Source: Pseudomonadota bacterium (GTDB taxonomy: Bacteria > Pseudomonadota > Alphaproteobacteria > Sphingomonadales > Sphingomonadaceae). From it: a DNA stretch of 43,274 bases. The stretch lies in NCBI GenBank assembly GCA_023400405.1, contig JAEXFD010000011.1:1-43274 (forward strand), given 5' to 3'. Below, in pieces: positions 1 through 8,719 of the stretch (its first letter is position 1; each line of letters opens with the position of its first letter). Position numbers and translations under genes: made by a program. The notes beneath the pieces are model-generated. The model was not told the DNA's origin. It saw nothing but the letters and a program-made list of their open reading frames with translations, and did not search any database.

Positions 1-93
<93 letters not shown>

Positions 94-1596
94 TTAGTTG
101 CCGAGCTGGACCGCGACGAACTGGCCGGCGGCGCGGCGCTGGACCCAGAGCAGCACGGTGTTCTTGCCGCTGCTCTTCGCCGCGGCAACGAGGCGGGCGA
201 CATCGGCGGCACTGGCGACCGGCTGGCGATTGACCGAGGTGATCACGTCGCCGCGCTGGAGGCCCTTGCCGGCGGCATCGCTCGACGGGCTGACGCCGAG
301 GATGACGACCCCGCGCGTCGAGGCGGGCACGCCGACGCTCGGCGCGATCTGCGGCGTGAGCGGCGTCACCTGGATGCCGAGCGAGGCGGCGGCGGCGTTC
401 GCGGTCGAATCGTCGCCGGGCCCAGGTCCCGTGCTGTCGTCGTTCGGATCGAACTGGGCGAGCTGTTCCTCCGGCGGGCGAGTGCCGACCGTGACCGTGA
501 CGCTCTGACGCTTGCCGTCGCGGATCAGGTCGATCGGAATGCGCGTGCCCGGCTTCTGGTTGGAAACGAGATAGGACAGCGTCTGCTCGGGCGTGACTTC
601 CTTGCCGCCGACCGCGACGATGACGTCGCCCTGCTTGATGCCGGCCTTTTCGGCGGCTTCGCCCGGCTCGACGCGGCTGACGATCGTGCCGCGGCCCTTC
701 GGCACGCCGAGCCCGTCGGCGAGATCGTCAGTGAGCGGCTGCATGCCGATGCCGAGATAGCCGCGGGTAAGCTTGCCCCCCTTCATCAGCGTGTCGACGA
801 TCGGCTTGGCCTCTTCGGCGGGAATCGCGAAGCCGATGCCGACATTGCCGCCCGTGGGCGACAGGATCTGCGAGTTGATGCCGATCACGTTGCCGTTGAG
901 ATCGAACATCGGCCCGCCCGAATTGCCGCGATTGATCGAGGCGTCGGTCTGGATGAAGCGATCGAAGGCGCCCTGGCCGGTCACGCGGTGCACGGCCGAG
1001 ATGATGCCGGCGGTGACCGAGCCGCCCAGGCCGAACGGGCTGCCGATCGCGACGACCCAGTCGCCGACGCGCGCCGCGCTCGAATCGCCGAAATGGACGA
1101 AGGGCAGGTTGTTGCCCTCGATCTTGAGCACGGCGAGGTCCGACGAGGCATCGTTGCCGATCACCTTCGCCTTGTATTCGCGCTGATCGGAAAGGGTGAC
1201 GGTGATCGATTCGACGGTGGCGCCGCGCACCCCGGCCGAGATCACATGGTTGTTGGTGACGATATAGCCGTCGGCCGAGATCAGGAAGCCCGAGCCGAGC
1301 GATTCGGCCTGGCGGGTGACCGGCTGGCTGCCGCCGCCGAACATCTCGAACGGCGTGCCGGCGAACGGATTGGCGTTCACGGTGACGCGCTGGCTGGTCG
1401 AGATGTTGACGACGGCCGGCTGGAGCTTCGCGACCATGTCGGCAAAGCTCATCGGCGCGCCGGCGCGGGGCGCCGCCGCCTGGATCGCGCCGGGCGCGTT
1501 CTGGGCGGTCTGCGCCCCGGCGGGCTGATCGAGGGTCAGCGCCGTGGCGGCGCCGCTGAGGAGCAGGGCAGTAGTGAGAGCGTAGGCGTAACGCAC
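94..1596 (-). CDS. degP: Do-family periplasmic serine endopeptidase (DegP/DegQ type)
   Basis: ATP-independent periplasmic protease/chaperone that degrades misfolded envelope proteins. The 500-residue product starts at GTG, with GAGAGG a short distance upstream, and opens with a signal peptide (residues 1-28, AxA-type end). The trypsin-like domain carries the complete triad: H117 in TNNHV, D153 in SSDLAV and S226 in GNSGGP. Two PDZ domains follow (about 278-370 and 405-495), separated by an Asp/Gly/Pro-rich acidic linker near 383-400. Length and two-PDZ layout match the family. It lies 91 bp downstream of hflC on the same strand, an arrangement common in alphaproteobacteria, which suggests co-expression with the FtsH-modulating HflKC complex. 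DegP and DegQ cannot be told apart from sequence alone. Confidence 0.95.
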   Translation of the reverse strand: MRYAYALTTALLLSGAATALTLDQPAGAQTAQNAPGAIQAAAPRAGAPMSFADMVAKLQPAVVNISTSQRVTVNANPFAGTPFEMFGGGSQPVTRQAESLGSGFLISADGYIVTNNHVISAGVRGATVESITVTLSDQREYKAKVIGNDASSDLAVLKIEGNNLPFVHFGDSSAARVGDWVVAIGSPFGLGGSVTAGIISAVHRVTGQGAFDRFIQTDASINRGNSGGPMFDLNGNVIGINSQILSPTGGNVGIGFAIPAEEAKPIVDTLMKGGKLTRGYLGIGMQPLTDDLADGLGVPKGRGTIVSRVEPGEAAEKAGIKQGDVIVAVGGKEVTPEQTLSYLVSNQKPGTRIPIDLIRDGKRQSVTVTVGTRPPEEQLAQFDPNDDSTGPGPGDDSTANAAAASLGIQVTPLTPQIAPSVGVPASTRGVVILGVSPSSDAAGKGLQRGDVITSVNRQPVASAADVARLVAAAKSSGKNTVLLWVQRRAAGQFVAVQLGN

Positions 1597-1687
1597 GTGC
1601 AGTGGTCCTCTCAGGAGAAGAAGCGTTCAGCCGCGATTCTGGCGCCGAATTGCTGAACGGCGATTGAATATGAACGATCCGAAAGCG

Positions 1688-2536
1688 TCAACGTTGCCCG
1701 GTGAATTCCTTGAGATAGGAGTTCTGGGGCGACAGGATGATCGAGGTCTGTCCCTTGGCGCCATCGCCGAAGGTGCGGTCATAGGACTGCATCGCCCGAT
1801 AGAAATCGTAGAATTGCGGATCCTTGTTGAACGCCTGGGCATAGATCTGCGCCGCCTGGGCCTGGGCATTGGCGCGGATGATCTGCGCGTCCTTCATCCC
1901 CTGCGCCTCGATCGTCTTGGCTTCCTGGAGCCGCGCGGTGCGCATCCGCTCGAGCGCGCTGTCGAGCGGCGAGCCGGTCGGCAACTCGGTCTGCTTGATC
2001 CGCACGTCGACGATCGAGATGCCATATTGCGCGGCGAGGCGCTGCAATCCAGTCTGGATATTGTCCATCACTTCGCCGCGCTCGGGGCTGAGCAGGATCG
2101 CCGAAGGCCGCTTGCCGAGTTCGCTGCGCAGCGCCGAGCGGAACAGCGGCTGGAGCTGCTCGCGGGCCCGTTCCTCGGTGCCGATCGTCACCACCATCTT
2201 GAGCGGATCGGTCACGCGGAAGCGCGCATAGGCATCGATCTGGAGGCGGAGCTGATCGGTCGACAGCACCGGCTCATTGGGCAGATCGACCGAGAGCACG
2301 CGCTTGTCGACCCACACCAGCCGATCGATGAACGGCAGGCGCAGGATCGGGCCGGCATGGGTGCGGCCGAAGACTTCGCCCGGGCGATAGGCGTTGACCG
2401 TCGCATAGGGCCGTTCGAGCCGCAGGATGACGACCTGCTTGGTCTCGGGGACGATCGCGATCGTGCTCATCGCGACGATCAGGGCGATGATCACCGCGAT
2501 GGCGATGCCGATGGGGCTGCGCAGCCAGCCGATCAT
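1688..2536 (-). CDS. hflC: Protease modulator HflC
   Basis: Membrane-anchored stomatin/prohibitin (SPFH) family protein that with HflK forms a periplasmic-facing complex modulating the FtsH protease. The 282-residue product begins MIGWLRSP, has one N-terminal transmembrane helix (about 6-26), then the SPFH domain starting near VPETKQVVILR, and a C-terminal Ala/Gln-rich helical segment (ANAQAQAAQIYAQAF). The start is fixed by a 4-base ATGA overlap with the hflK stop, implying translational coupling. A much longer open frame exists upstream in this frame but it is only the shadow of hflK. Length and domain order are as expected. Confidence 0.95.
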   Translation of the reverse strand: MIGWLRSPIGIAIAVIIALIVAMSTIAIVPETKQVVILRLERPYATVNAYRPGEVFGRTHAGPILRLPFIDRLVWVDKRVLSVDLPNEPVLSTDQLRLQIDAYARFRVTDPLKMVVTIGTEERAREQLQPLFRSALRSELGKRPSAILLSPERGEVMDNIQTGLQRLAAQYGISIVDVRIKQTELPTGSPLDSALERMRTARLQEAKTIEAQGMKDAQIIRANAQAQAAQIYAQAFNKDPQFYDFYRAMQSYDRTFGDGAKGQTSIILSPQNSYLKEFTGQR

Positions 2537-3642
2537 TTCGCGTCTCCCTGCGGCTTGGCATCGCCGGCCGTGGCCGCCCCGCGCAGGCCCGGCAGCGGCA
2601 GATAAGGGGTGACGCCCGGCGCCTCCACGATGGTCTTGTCGGTGCGCGACAGCACGCGCTCCATCGTCTCGTAATAGAGGCGGCGGCGCGTCACTTCGGG
2701 CGCGGCCTTGTACTGTTCGTAGATCTTGTCGAACTCCGCCGCCTCGCCCTGGGCGACTGCGATCACCTGCTGGGCGTAGGCGTTCGCATTGTTCTTGGCC
2801 GACTGGGCGCCCTGCTGCGCCGCCGACACGGCCTTGAACGCATCGTCCACCTGCTCCGGCGCGGCGGCCTTCTGCACGGCCACGCTCTGGATGCGAATGC
2901 CCGAATGATATTCGTCGAGCACCTGCTGCATCCCCGCCTGGACCTCGGCCTCGATCTTGGCGCGGCCCTCGCCGATCGCTTCGTTGAGCGTCGTGGTGGC
3001 GATCACCGCGCGCATCGCGCTTTCGGCGGTGTCCCTCACGGTCTCTTCGGGCGTCTTGAGCTGGAAGGCGTAATCGGCGGCATCGCCGATATACCAGTTC
3101 ACCGAATAAGCGAGGTCGACGATGTTCTGGTCGCCGGTGAGCATCAGGTTGTCGCTCGCATTTTCCGGGAACTTGATCGTGCGGATGCTGCCGACATCGA
3201 CGACTTCGACGAGCTGGAGCGGCGCCGGCAGGGTCAGCTGGATGCCCGAGCCGAGCGTGCCCGAATAGCGGCCGAGCGTCGTCACGACGCCGCGCTCGCG
3301 CGGGCCGATCGCATGGAAGCTGGTGAAGATCACCCATACGAGCAGCAGCCCGCCGACCACCATCGACCAGAGCCGTACGCCATTGGGGAAACCGGGAAGG
3401 CCACCGCCGGCGCGGCGCAGCAGGTCTTCGAGCGGCCCCTTGCCGCCGCCATTGCCGCCGCCACCGCCCGGACGCGGACGGCGTCCCTCGGGCGGGAAGG
3501 ACCAGGGATTGCGCGGGCCGCCGCCCTTGCCGCCCTTGTCATCGCCGGAGCCGCCGTCGCCGCCGCCCGATCCCCAGGGGCTTTTCGGTGCGTCGTTGGT
3601 GAGGATGCCGAGCCGGGGACGCCAGCCATTCAGGTTGATCAT
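2533..3642 (-). CDS. hflK: FtsH protease activity modulator HflK
   Basis: Partner of HflC in the inner-membrane SPFH complex that cages and regulates FtsH. The product is 369 residues from MINLNGW. An upstream in-frame start at 3714 would overlap the start of the divergent mrp gene, and the chosen ATG has AAAGGCG just before it. The N-terminus (about 18-85) is an unusually Gly/Pro-rich cytoplasmic segment, followed by a transmembrane helix (LWSMVVGGLLLVWVIF) and the SPFH domain beginning at IGPRERGVVTTLG. The C-terminus ends in a short Gly/Ala-rich tail. It overlaps hflC by 4 bases and lies divergently 70 bp from mrp, so the shared region at 3643-3712 must hold both promoters. Confidence 0.95.
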   Translation of the reverse strand: MINLNGWRPRLGILTNDAPKSPWGSGGGDGGSGDDKGGKGGGPRNPWSFPPEGRRPRPGGGGGNGGGKGPLEDLLRRAGGGLPGFPNGVRLWSMVVGGLLLVWVIFTSFHAIGPRERGVVTTLGRYSGTLGSGIQLTLPAPLQLVEVVDVGSIRTIKFPENASDNLMLTGDQNIVDLAYSVNWYIGDAADYAFQLKTPEETVRDTAESAMRAVIATTTLNEAIGEGRAKIEAEVQAGMQQVLDEYHSGIRIQSVAVQKAAAPEQVDDAFKAVSAAQQGAQSAKNNANAYAQQVIAVAQGEAAEFDKIYEQYKAAPEVTRRRLYYETMERVLSRTDKTIVEAPGVTPYLPLPGLRGAATAGDAKPQGDAK

Positions 3643-3712
3643 TGCGCCTTTATAAGGCTGCGCGCGCGGATTTACAGTGGCGCGCGGCGATTGTGCGCCT
3701 ATCTGGCGAGCC

Positions 3713-4669
3713 ATGACCGATCAGAACAGCCTTCAGGCCGCGCTCGATCCGATCGCCGGCGGCCGCGCGACCGCGCGATTCCAGGACGGACGTGCGAGCA
3801 TTGTCCTGGATGTAACCGGCCTTGGCGAAGCCGCCCGCGCCGAGCTCGAAGCCGATCTGCGCCGCGCCGCAGAGGCGATGCCGGGCGTGCGTGAAGTGCG
3901 TGTGCTCCAGACCAGCGAGCGCCGCCAGCGCCGGCTGATCGCCGTGGCGAGCGGCAAGGGCGGCGTCGGCAAATCGACCGTCGCGGCCAATCTCGCCATT
4001 GCGCTGGCGAAGCGCGGCCGGCGCGTCGGCGTGGTCGATGCCGATATCTACGGCCCCTCCCAGCCGCGGCTGCTCGGCGTGGAGGGGATCAAGCCCCAGG
4101 CCCGCGAGAAGACACTGCTGCCGGTCGCGACGCGCTTCGGCGTCACCATGCTCTCGATGGGTGGATTGGTCGCCGAAGGGCAGGCGATCGCGTGGCGCGG
4201 GCCGATGGCGGGCGGCGCGCTCGGCCAGTTGGTCGATGCCGATTGGGGTGATGCCGATACGCTGGTGCTCGACCTGCCGCCGGGCACCGGCGACGTCCAG
4301 CTCACCATGATCCAAAAGCACAAGCCCGCGGGTGCCGTGATCGTCTCCACCCCGCAGGACCTGGCGCTGATCGACGCCGCGCGCGCGATCGACCTGTTCC
4401 AAAAGGCCGGAGTGCCGATCGTCGGCCTGGTCGAGAACATGGCCGGATACCAATGCCCGCATTGCGGCGAGATCTCGGATCCGTTCGGCCGTGGCGGCGC
4501 CGAGGCGGCGGCCGCGAAGCTGGGCATCCCGTTCCTCGGCCGCGTGCCGCTCGAACTCGCGATCCGCGAGGCCTCGGACGCCGGCGAGCCGCCGGCCGCG
4601 GGGAACGGGCCGGGCGCGCATGTGTTTGCCGAACTGGCGGGGCAAGTGGACGACTGGCTGAAAGGATAG
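3713..4669 (+). CDS. mrp: Mrp/ApbC family iron-sulfur cluster carrier ATPase
   Basis: P-loop NTPase of the Mrp/ApbC/Nbp35 class, cytoplasmic scaffold or carrier for Fe-S cluster assembly. The 318-residue product has an N-terminal DUF59/MIP18-like segment (about 5-66), a deviant Walker A GKGGVGKST at 81-89, and the C-terminal CPHC pair (C248, C251) that bridges the cluster at the dimer interface. The start MTDQNS was preferred over an upstream GTG at 3677 because DUF59 homology begins here and the longer form would run into hflK. It sits 4 bases upstream of the CoA-binding protein gene, so the two are probably one transcript. Confidence 0.95.
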   Translation: MTDQNSLQAALDPIAGGRATARFQDGRASIVLDVTGLGEAARAELEADLRRAAEAMPGVREVRVLQTSERRQRRLIAVASGKGGVGKSTVAANLAIALAKRGRRVGVVDADIYGPSQPRLLGVEGIKPQAREKTLLPVATRFGVTMLSMGGLVAEGQAIAWRGPMAGGALGQLVDADWGDADTLVLDLPPGTGDVQLTMIQKHKPAGAVIVSTPQDLALIDAARAIDLFQKAGVPIVGLVENMAGYQCPHCGEISDPFGRGGAEAAAAKLGIPFLGRVPLELAIREASDAGEPPAAGNGPGAHVFAELAGQVDDWLKG

Positions 4670-4673
4670 GGCG

Positions 4674-5102
4674 ATGCCGCTGACACGCGACGAGGATATC
4701 AAGGCGCTGCTCGAAAACGTGCGGACGATCGCGATGATCGGCGCTTCGGATCGGCCCGATCGCCCGAGCTACCGCGTGATGGCCTTCCTTCAGGGCCAGG
4801 GCTATCGCGTCATCCCGGTCAACCCGCAGATCACGGGCGAGCATGTGCACGGCGAATTCGTCTTCCGCGAACTCGCCCAGATCGGCGAGCCGATCGACCT
4901 GGTCGACATCTTCCGCCGCCCCCAGGCCGCCGGTGAGGCGGTCGACGAGGCGATCGCCGCGGGTGCCAAGGCGGTGTGGTTGCAGCTCGGCGTGATCAAC
5001 GAAGAGGCGGCGGCACGCGCCGAGGCGGCCGGGCTGAAGGTGGTAATGGACCGCTGCCCGGCGATCGAGATCCCGCGGCTGGGGATTCAGCCGGTCGAAT
5101 AA
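4674..5102 (+). CDS. CoA-binding domain protein (YccU-like)
   Basis: Stand-alone Rossmann-type CoA-binding protein of 142 residues, in the family found as the N-terminal domain of succinyl-CoA synthetase alpha. Visible family features are IAMIGASDRPDRPSYRV (about 18-34), the GYRVIPVNP strand and the VWLQLGVINEEAAA segment. The exact role of these small proteins is not established. Its ribosome binding site (AAAGGATAGGG) lies within the end of mrp, and the 4-base gap points to translational coupling with that gene. It ends just before kynureninase-like gene's stop, tail to tail. Confidence 0.9.
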   Translation: MPLTRDEDIKALLENVRTIAMIGASDRPDRPSYRVMAFLQGQGYRVIPVNPQITGEHVHGEFVFRELAQIGEPIDLVDIFRRPQAAGEAVDEAIAAGAKAVWLQLGVINEEAAARAEAAGLKVVMDRCPAIEIPRLGIQPVE

Positions 5103-5108
5103 CCGGGT

Positions 5109-6221
5109 TCACAAGCGGCGGAGCGCCTCGCGCAGGCGCTCGACGTCGGCGAGGGTCTGGTAGAGGCCGAAGCCGATGCGCAGGACGTCGCCGCGGACGT
5201 CGGTGATGATGTCTTCGGCGGCCAGCGCGGCTTGCCAAGCCTGCGCCCGCGGACTGCGCAGCGCGATGAAGCGGGCCGGCGAGCCGGGGTTGAGCAGCTC
5301 GGCTTCGACAGGCAAATCGGCGAGCAGCGCATCTCGCAGCCCGGCGGCATGGGCGGAGATGGCGGCGGTGTTCAGTCCTTCGTCGGCCAGCATGTCGCGG
5401 ACCGCGACGAAGCGGTAGATTCCGGAAGGATCGAAGGTGGCGCCTAGGAAGCGGCGCGCGTCGGGGGCGTAGCCGATGCTGCCCGGCGGCAGCGACAGGT
5501 CGTCGAATTCGGCGTACCAGCCGGTGATTTCCGGGCGCGGGCCGAAGCCGGGCGGGGCGTGGAGGAAGGCGCAGCCTTCGCCGGCCATCGCGTATTTATA
5601 GCCGCCGGCGAGGTAGAAGATCCGGTCGGCGACGGCCGAGAGGTCGGTCTCGGTCGCCATGAAGCCGTGATAGCCGTCGATCACTACCCATGGCCCCTCG
5701 GGCCGGGCGAGCGCGGCGAGATCGGCGATCCGGTCAAACAGCCGGCCGGTGCCGAACTGGACCTGGCTGACGAAGATCAAGTCGTGCTCGCCGCTGCGGG
5801 CGCGATCGACGATCGTCTCGAGCGGGGCCTGCTCGGCGATCACAGTGCCGGCTTCCTGCCAGCGCGCGGCCTGGCGGCGGAAGCTGTGGAACTCTCCGTC
5901 GCTGGCGAGGATGCGCAGCGGCCGGCGCGGCAGGGCGGAGACGATGCGGAGCAGCAGCTCATGCGTGTTTCCGGCGAAGACGATCGTCGTGGTATCGGGC
6001 AGGCGCAGCTCGGCGGCGACATGCGCCTGGGCCGCGGGCCACAGCTCTCCCATCACCCGCTCCCATTTGCGATCGGCGAGGCGCACCCCGTCCTGCCAGG
6101 CGGCGAGGTGGCCGACATAGGAAGCATCGGGCCAGAGATGGTGCGAATGCGCGGCGAAGTGGAGCCGATCGGGCGCGGCGGCGAGCGCGCGCTGGAAGAG
6201 ATGCTTGTAGCCGGCGCTCAC
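5109..6221 (-). CDS. kynU: Kynureninase-like class V PLP-dependent enzyme
   Basis: Aminotransferase class V fold. A kynureninase role (kynurenine to anthranilate plus alanine) is inferred mainly from coupling to tryptophan 2,3-dioxygenase. The product is 370 residues, shorter than typical kynureninases of roughly 400 or more. The PLP Schiff-base lysine is K209 in GGYKYA, and the cofactor-binding Asp/His pair is D182/H185 in IDGYHG. The N-terminus reads HFAAHSHHLWPD (21-32), which does not match the canonical kynureninase N-terminal signature. The start is GTG, overlapping the dioxygenase stop by 4 bases (GTGA). A longer reading frame continues upstream but only as a shadow of the dioxygenase. 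Class V assignment is firm; kynureninase specificity is likely but unproven. Confidence 0.75.
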   Translation of the reverse strand: MSAGYKHLFQRALAAAPDRLHFAAHSHHLWPDASYVGHLAAWQDGVRLADRKWERVMGELWPAAQAHVAAELRLPDTTTIVFAGNTHELLLRIVSALPRRPLRILASDGEFHSFRRQAARWQEAGTVIAEQAPLETIVDRARSGEHDLIFVSQVQFGTGRLFDRIADLAALARPEGPWVVIDGYHGFMATETDLSAVADRIFYLAGGYKYAMAGEGCAFLHAPPGFGPRPEITGWYAEFDDLSLPPGSIGYAPDARRFLGATFDPSGIYRFVAVRDMLADEGLNTAAISAHAAGLRDALLADLPVEAELLNPGSPARFIALRSPRAQAWQAALAAEDIITDVRGDVLRIGFGLYQTLADVERLREALRRL

Positions 6222-6982
6222 AATTGCGTCCGCAGCGTCCAGAGTTCGGGAAAGGCGCGCTTGGCGAGGGTCGATTCGAGATAGGGGACGCCGGGGGTGC
6301 CGCCGGTGCCGGGCTTCATCCCGATCACCCGGCTGACGGTGAGCACGTGCTTGTGCCGCCAGGTGGCGAGCGCATCGTCGATGTCGACCAGCTTTTCGGC
6401 GAGCTGGTAGAGTTCCCAATGCGCCGCGGTGTCGCGATAGACCTGGGCCCAGGCGTCCTCGACGGCCTGGCTCGGCGCGTAGGGCTGGCGCCAGTCGCGC
6501 TCCAGCGCCTCGGGCGGCAGTGCGAAGCCGGCGCGGGCGAGCGCGGCATTGGCTTCGTCCCACAGGCTCGGCCGCTGGGCCGCGGCGCTGCTGAGCGGCC
6601 CCGGCACGCCGCCGCCGCGCAGGCCGAGCATCGTCTCGACCGCACGGAACTGGTCCGACTGGAAGCCCGAGCTGCTGCCGAGCACTTCGCGGAAGCGGGT
6701 ATAGTCGCTCGGCGTCATCGTCGCGAGCACGTCCCAGGACAGCGTCATCACCGCCTGGATGCGGCTGACTCGGGCGAGCGACTTATAGGCCTCGACCGGC
6801 TTGTCCGCCCGGACCAGCGCGAGCGCCTGGTCGAGCTCGGCGAGCATCTGCTTGAGCCACAGCTCCTTGGTCTGATGGATGATGATGAACAGCAGCTCGT
6901 CATGCCGGTCCGACAGCGGATGCTGCGCGGCGAGGAGCTGATCGAGCGCGAGATAGCGCCCATAGGTCATGGGTTCGGTCAT
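6218..6982 (-). CDS. kynA: Tryptophan 2,3-dioxygenase
   Basis: Heme enzyme opening the indole ring of L-tryptophan to N-formylkynurenine, first step of the kynurenine pathway. The 254-residue all-helical protein has the family signature FIIIHQTKELWLKQ (H36 is the residue that contacts the substrate indole), SDQFR with R113 as the substrate carboxylate ligand, and WRHKHV with H212 as the proximal heme ligand, followed by the GTGGTPG loop. The length fits bacterial TDOs. It is translationally coupled to the kynureninase-like gene. No kynurenine formamidase gene is found beside it in this window. Confidence 0.95.
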   Translation of the reverse strand: MTEPMTYGRYLALDQLLAAQHPLSDRHDELLFIIIHQTKELWLKQMLAELDQALALVRADKPVEAYKSLARVSRIQAVMTLSWDVLATMTPSDYTRFREVLGSSSGFQSDQFRAVETMLGLRGGGVPGPLSSAAAQRPSLWDEANAALARAGFALPPEALERDWRQPYAPSQAVEDAWAQVYRDTAAHWELYQLAEKLVDIDDALATWRHKHVLTVSRVIGMKPGTGGTPGVPYLESTLAKRAFPELWTLRTQL

Positions 6983-7014
6983 GGGCGATGACTACTCCGG
7001 GCGGGAGCCGCCGT

Positions 7015-7108
7015 CACCCTCACCCTTCCGCGGCTTCGCCGCTCCCTCCCTCTCCCATTGGGAGAGGGAAGGGGCCCGCCGCCGCAGGCGGTGGGAAGGG
7101 TGAGGGTG
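7015..7108. repeat. Cloverleaf-forming intergenic repeat
   Basis: A 15-bp perfect outer stem (7015-7029 with 7094-7108) encloses three perfect inner hairpins: GCGGC-TTC-GCCGC (7030-7042), TCCCTCTCCC-ATT-GGGAGAGGGA (7047-7069) and CCGCC-GCA-GGCGG (7079-7091). It fills the gap between dapD and the tryptophan dioxygenase gene. It resembles the interspersed palindromic repeats of sphingomonads and may also terminate or attenuate transcription from dapD, but copy number cannot be seen here. Confidence 0.8.
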
Positions 7109-7118
7109 GCCGGCTATT

Positions 7119-7937
7119 TCAATCCCGCAGCAGCTCGTTGATGCCGGTCTTGCTGCGGGTCTGGGCGTCGACGGTCTTGACGATGACGGCGCAGTAGAGG
7201 CCGGGCTTGCCGTCTTGCGAAGGAAGCGTGCCGGGAACGACCACGGCATAGGGCGGGACTTCGCCGCGATGGACCTGGCCGGTGGCGCGATCGACGATCT
7301 TGGTCGAGGCGCCGAGATAGACCCCCATCGACAGCACCGCGCCTTCGCCGACGCGCACGCCCTCGGCGACTTCGGCGCGCGCGCCGATGAACGCGCCGTC
7401 GCCGATGATCACCGGATCGGCCTGGAGCGGCTCGAGCACGCCGCCGATGCCGACCCCGCCCGAGAGATGGACGTTGCGGCCGATCTGGGCGCAGCTGCCG
7501 ACGGTCGTCCAGGTATCGACCATCGTGCCCTCGCCGACATAGGCGCCGATATTGACGAAGCTGGGCATCAGCACCGCGCCCTTGGCGACATGCGCGCCGT
7601 GGCGGACGATGCTGCCCGGCACCGCGCGGAAGCCGGCCTCGCGGAACGCCGCCTCGCCCCAATTGGCGAACTTCGACGGCACCTTGTCGAACCAATTGGC
7701 ACCGCCGGGCCCGGGCATCACGACATTGTCGTTGAGGCGGAAGGAGAGCAGCACGGCCTTCTTGAGCCACTGATTGACCTGCCAGCCGCCATCGGTGGGC
7801 TCGGCGACGCGGACTTCGCCGCGATCGAGCAGGTTCAACGCTTCGGCCACCGCCTCGCGCACCGCGCCCTGGGTGTCGAAGCCGAGGCTGGCCCGGTCTT
7901 CCCAGGCGGCGTCGAGGGTGGCGGCAAGATCGGTCAC
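7119..7937 (-). CDS. dapD: 2,3,4,5-tetrahydropyridine-2,6-dicarboxylate N-succinyltransferase
   Basis: Succinyl-CoA-dependent acyltransferase of the lysine/diaminopimelate pathway. The product is 272 residues (family usual about 274) and begins MTDLAATLDAAWEDR at a GTG codon with GGAG seven bases upstream. After the N-terminal helical domain, a left-handed beta-helix of hexapeptide repeats is visible (GAVLMPSFVNIGAYVGEG, VIIGDGAFIGARAEVAEG), ending with the VVVPGTLPS segment. Only one base separates it from the stop of the upstream HAD nucleotidase, so the two are almost certainly co-translated. An open frame continues upstream of the GTG but is a shadow of the nucleotidase. Confidence 0.95.
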   Translation of the reverse strand: MTDLAATLDAAWEDRASLGFDTQGAVREAVAEALNLLDRGEVRVAEPTDGGWQVNQWLKKAVLLSFRLNDNVVMPGPGGANWFDKVPSKFANWGEAAFREAGFRAVPGSIVRHGAHVAKGAVLMPSFVNIGAYVGEGTMVDTWTTVGSCAQIGRNVHLSGGVGIGGVLEPLQADPVIIGDGAFIGARAEVAEGVRVGEGAVLSMGVYLGASTKIVDRATGQVHRGEVPPYAVVVPGTLPSQDGKPGLYCAVIVKTVDAQTRSKTGINELLRD

Positions 7938-7938
7938 G

Positions 7939-8601
7939 TCAATTCTCCAGGATCGAATGGAGCCAGGCCCCGAGATCGTCGGTGCTGTAGTCGATAAAGC
8001 TGCGGTCCTCGCCCGGCCCCTGTTCCGAGCCATTGTCGATCCATACCGTCGCCATGCCGATCGCCTTGGCGGGCGCGAGGTTGCGCGCCATGTCGTCGAC
8101 GAACAGGCTCGCGCGCGGATCGAGGCCATAGGCGTCGCACAGGCCGCGATAGGCCTTGGGATCGGGCTTGGGGCGATAGGCGGTGGCGTGGACGTCGTGG
8201 ATCGCCTCGAAACTGTCGGAGAGGCCCAGCCGATCGAGCACGCGCGCGGCATAGGGCGTATCGGCATTGGTGAAGACGAGCTTGCGCCCGGGCAGCAGGG
8301 CCAGCGCCTCGACCAGCGCGGTATCGGTGGTCAGCCGGCTCATATCGACGTCGTGGACGAAATCGAGATAATGGTGCGGGTCGGTACCATGCTCGGCCAT
8401 CAGCCCCGAAAGCGTCGTGCCGTGCGCGTGGAAATAGCCCTTCTGGATGCGATGGGCTTCTTCAGGCGAGCAGGCGAACAGATTCTGGACATACTGGCCG
8501 ATGCGCGCGTCGATCATCGCGAACAGGTTCGCGCTCACCGGATAAAGGGTGTTGTCCAGATCGAAGATCCAGTTGCGGACATGCGCAAGCTCGGCAAGCA
8601 T
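7939..8601 (-). CDS. HAD-superfamily pyrimidine 5'-nucleotidase
   Basis: 220-residue haloacid dehalogenase-like hydrolase of the pyrimidine 5'-nucleotidase (SDT1/PpaF-like) group. HAD motif I is DLDNTLYP near the N-terminus, motif II is FTNAD, the motif III lysine lies in YRPKPDPKAY and motif IV is FVDDMARN. The start MLAELAHVRNW was chosen because motif I begins directly after it. The frame stays open far upstream, but there it only encodes low-complexity Val/Gly sequence antisense to the Pro/Thr linker of the neighbouring protease. Its stop lies one base from the dapD start. It is divergent from the S8 protease gene. Confidence 0.88.
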   Translation of the reverse strand: MLAELAHVRNWIFDLDNTLYPVSANLFAMIDARIGQYVQNLFACSPEEAHRIQKGYFHAHGTTLSGLMAEHGTDPHHYLDFVHDVDMSRLTTDTALVEALALLPGRKLVFTNADTPYAARVLDRLGLSDSFEAIHDVHATAYRPKPDPKAYRGLCDAYGLDPRASLFVDDMARNLAPAKAIGMATVWIDNGSEQGPGEDRSFIDYSTDDLGAWLHSILEN

Positions 8602-8611
8602 GGCGCGGGCT

Positions 8612-8664
8612 CTACGGAGCGGGCGGCGCCGCCGCAAGCGGCGACCCGTAGATTCGCTTAAGCG
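8612..8664. promoter_or_regulatory. Inverted repeats in the divergent promoter region
   Basis: Between the divergent nucleotidase and S8 protease genes there is an inverted repeat CTACGG/CCGTAG (8612-8617 and 8646-8651) around a GC-rich core, and a perfect 10-bp palindrome CGCTTAAGCG (8655-8664). These could be an operator or an RNA hairpin. No function is established. Confidence 0.3.
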
Positions 8665-8719
8665 ACTGGAAAGTGCTGCGATCCTATGAGGGGTGGACGT
8701 GGCGGGCGAGGGGGCGGCG

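Noticed and set aside
1688..3337. Long N-terminal extension of hflC
   Set aside because: The extension lies over hflK in another frame; the ATGA overlap and the transmembrane start define hflC.
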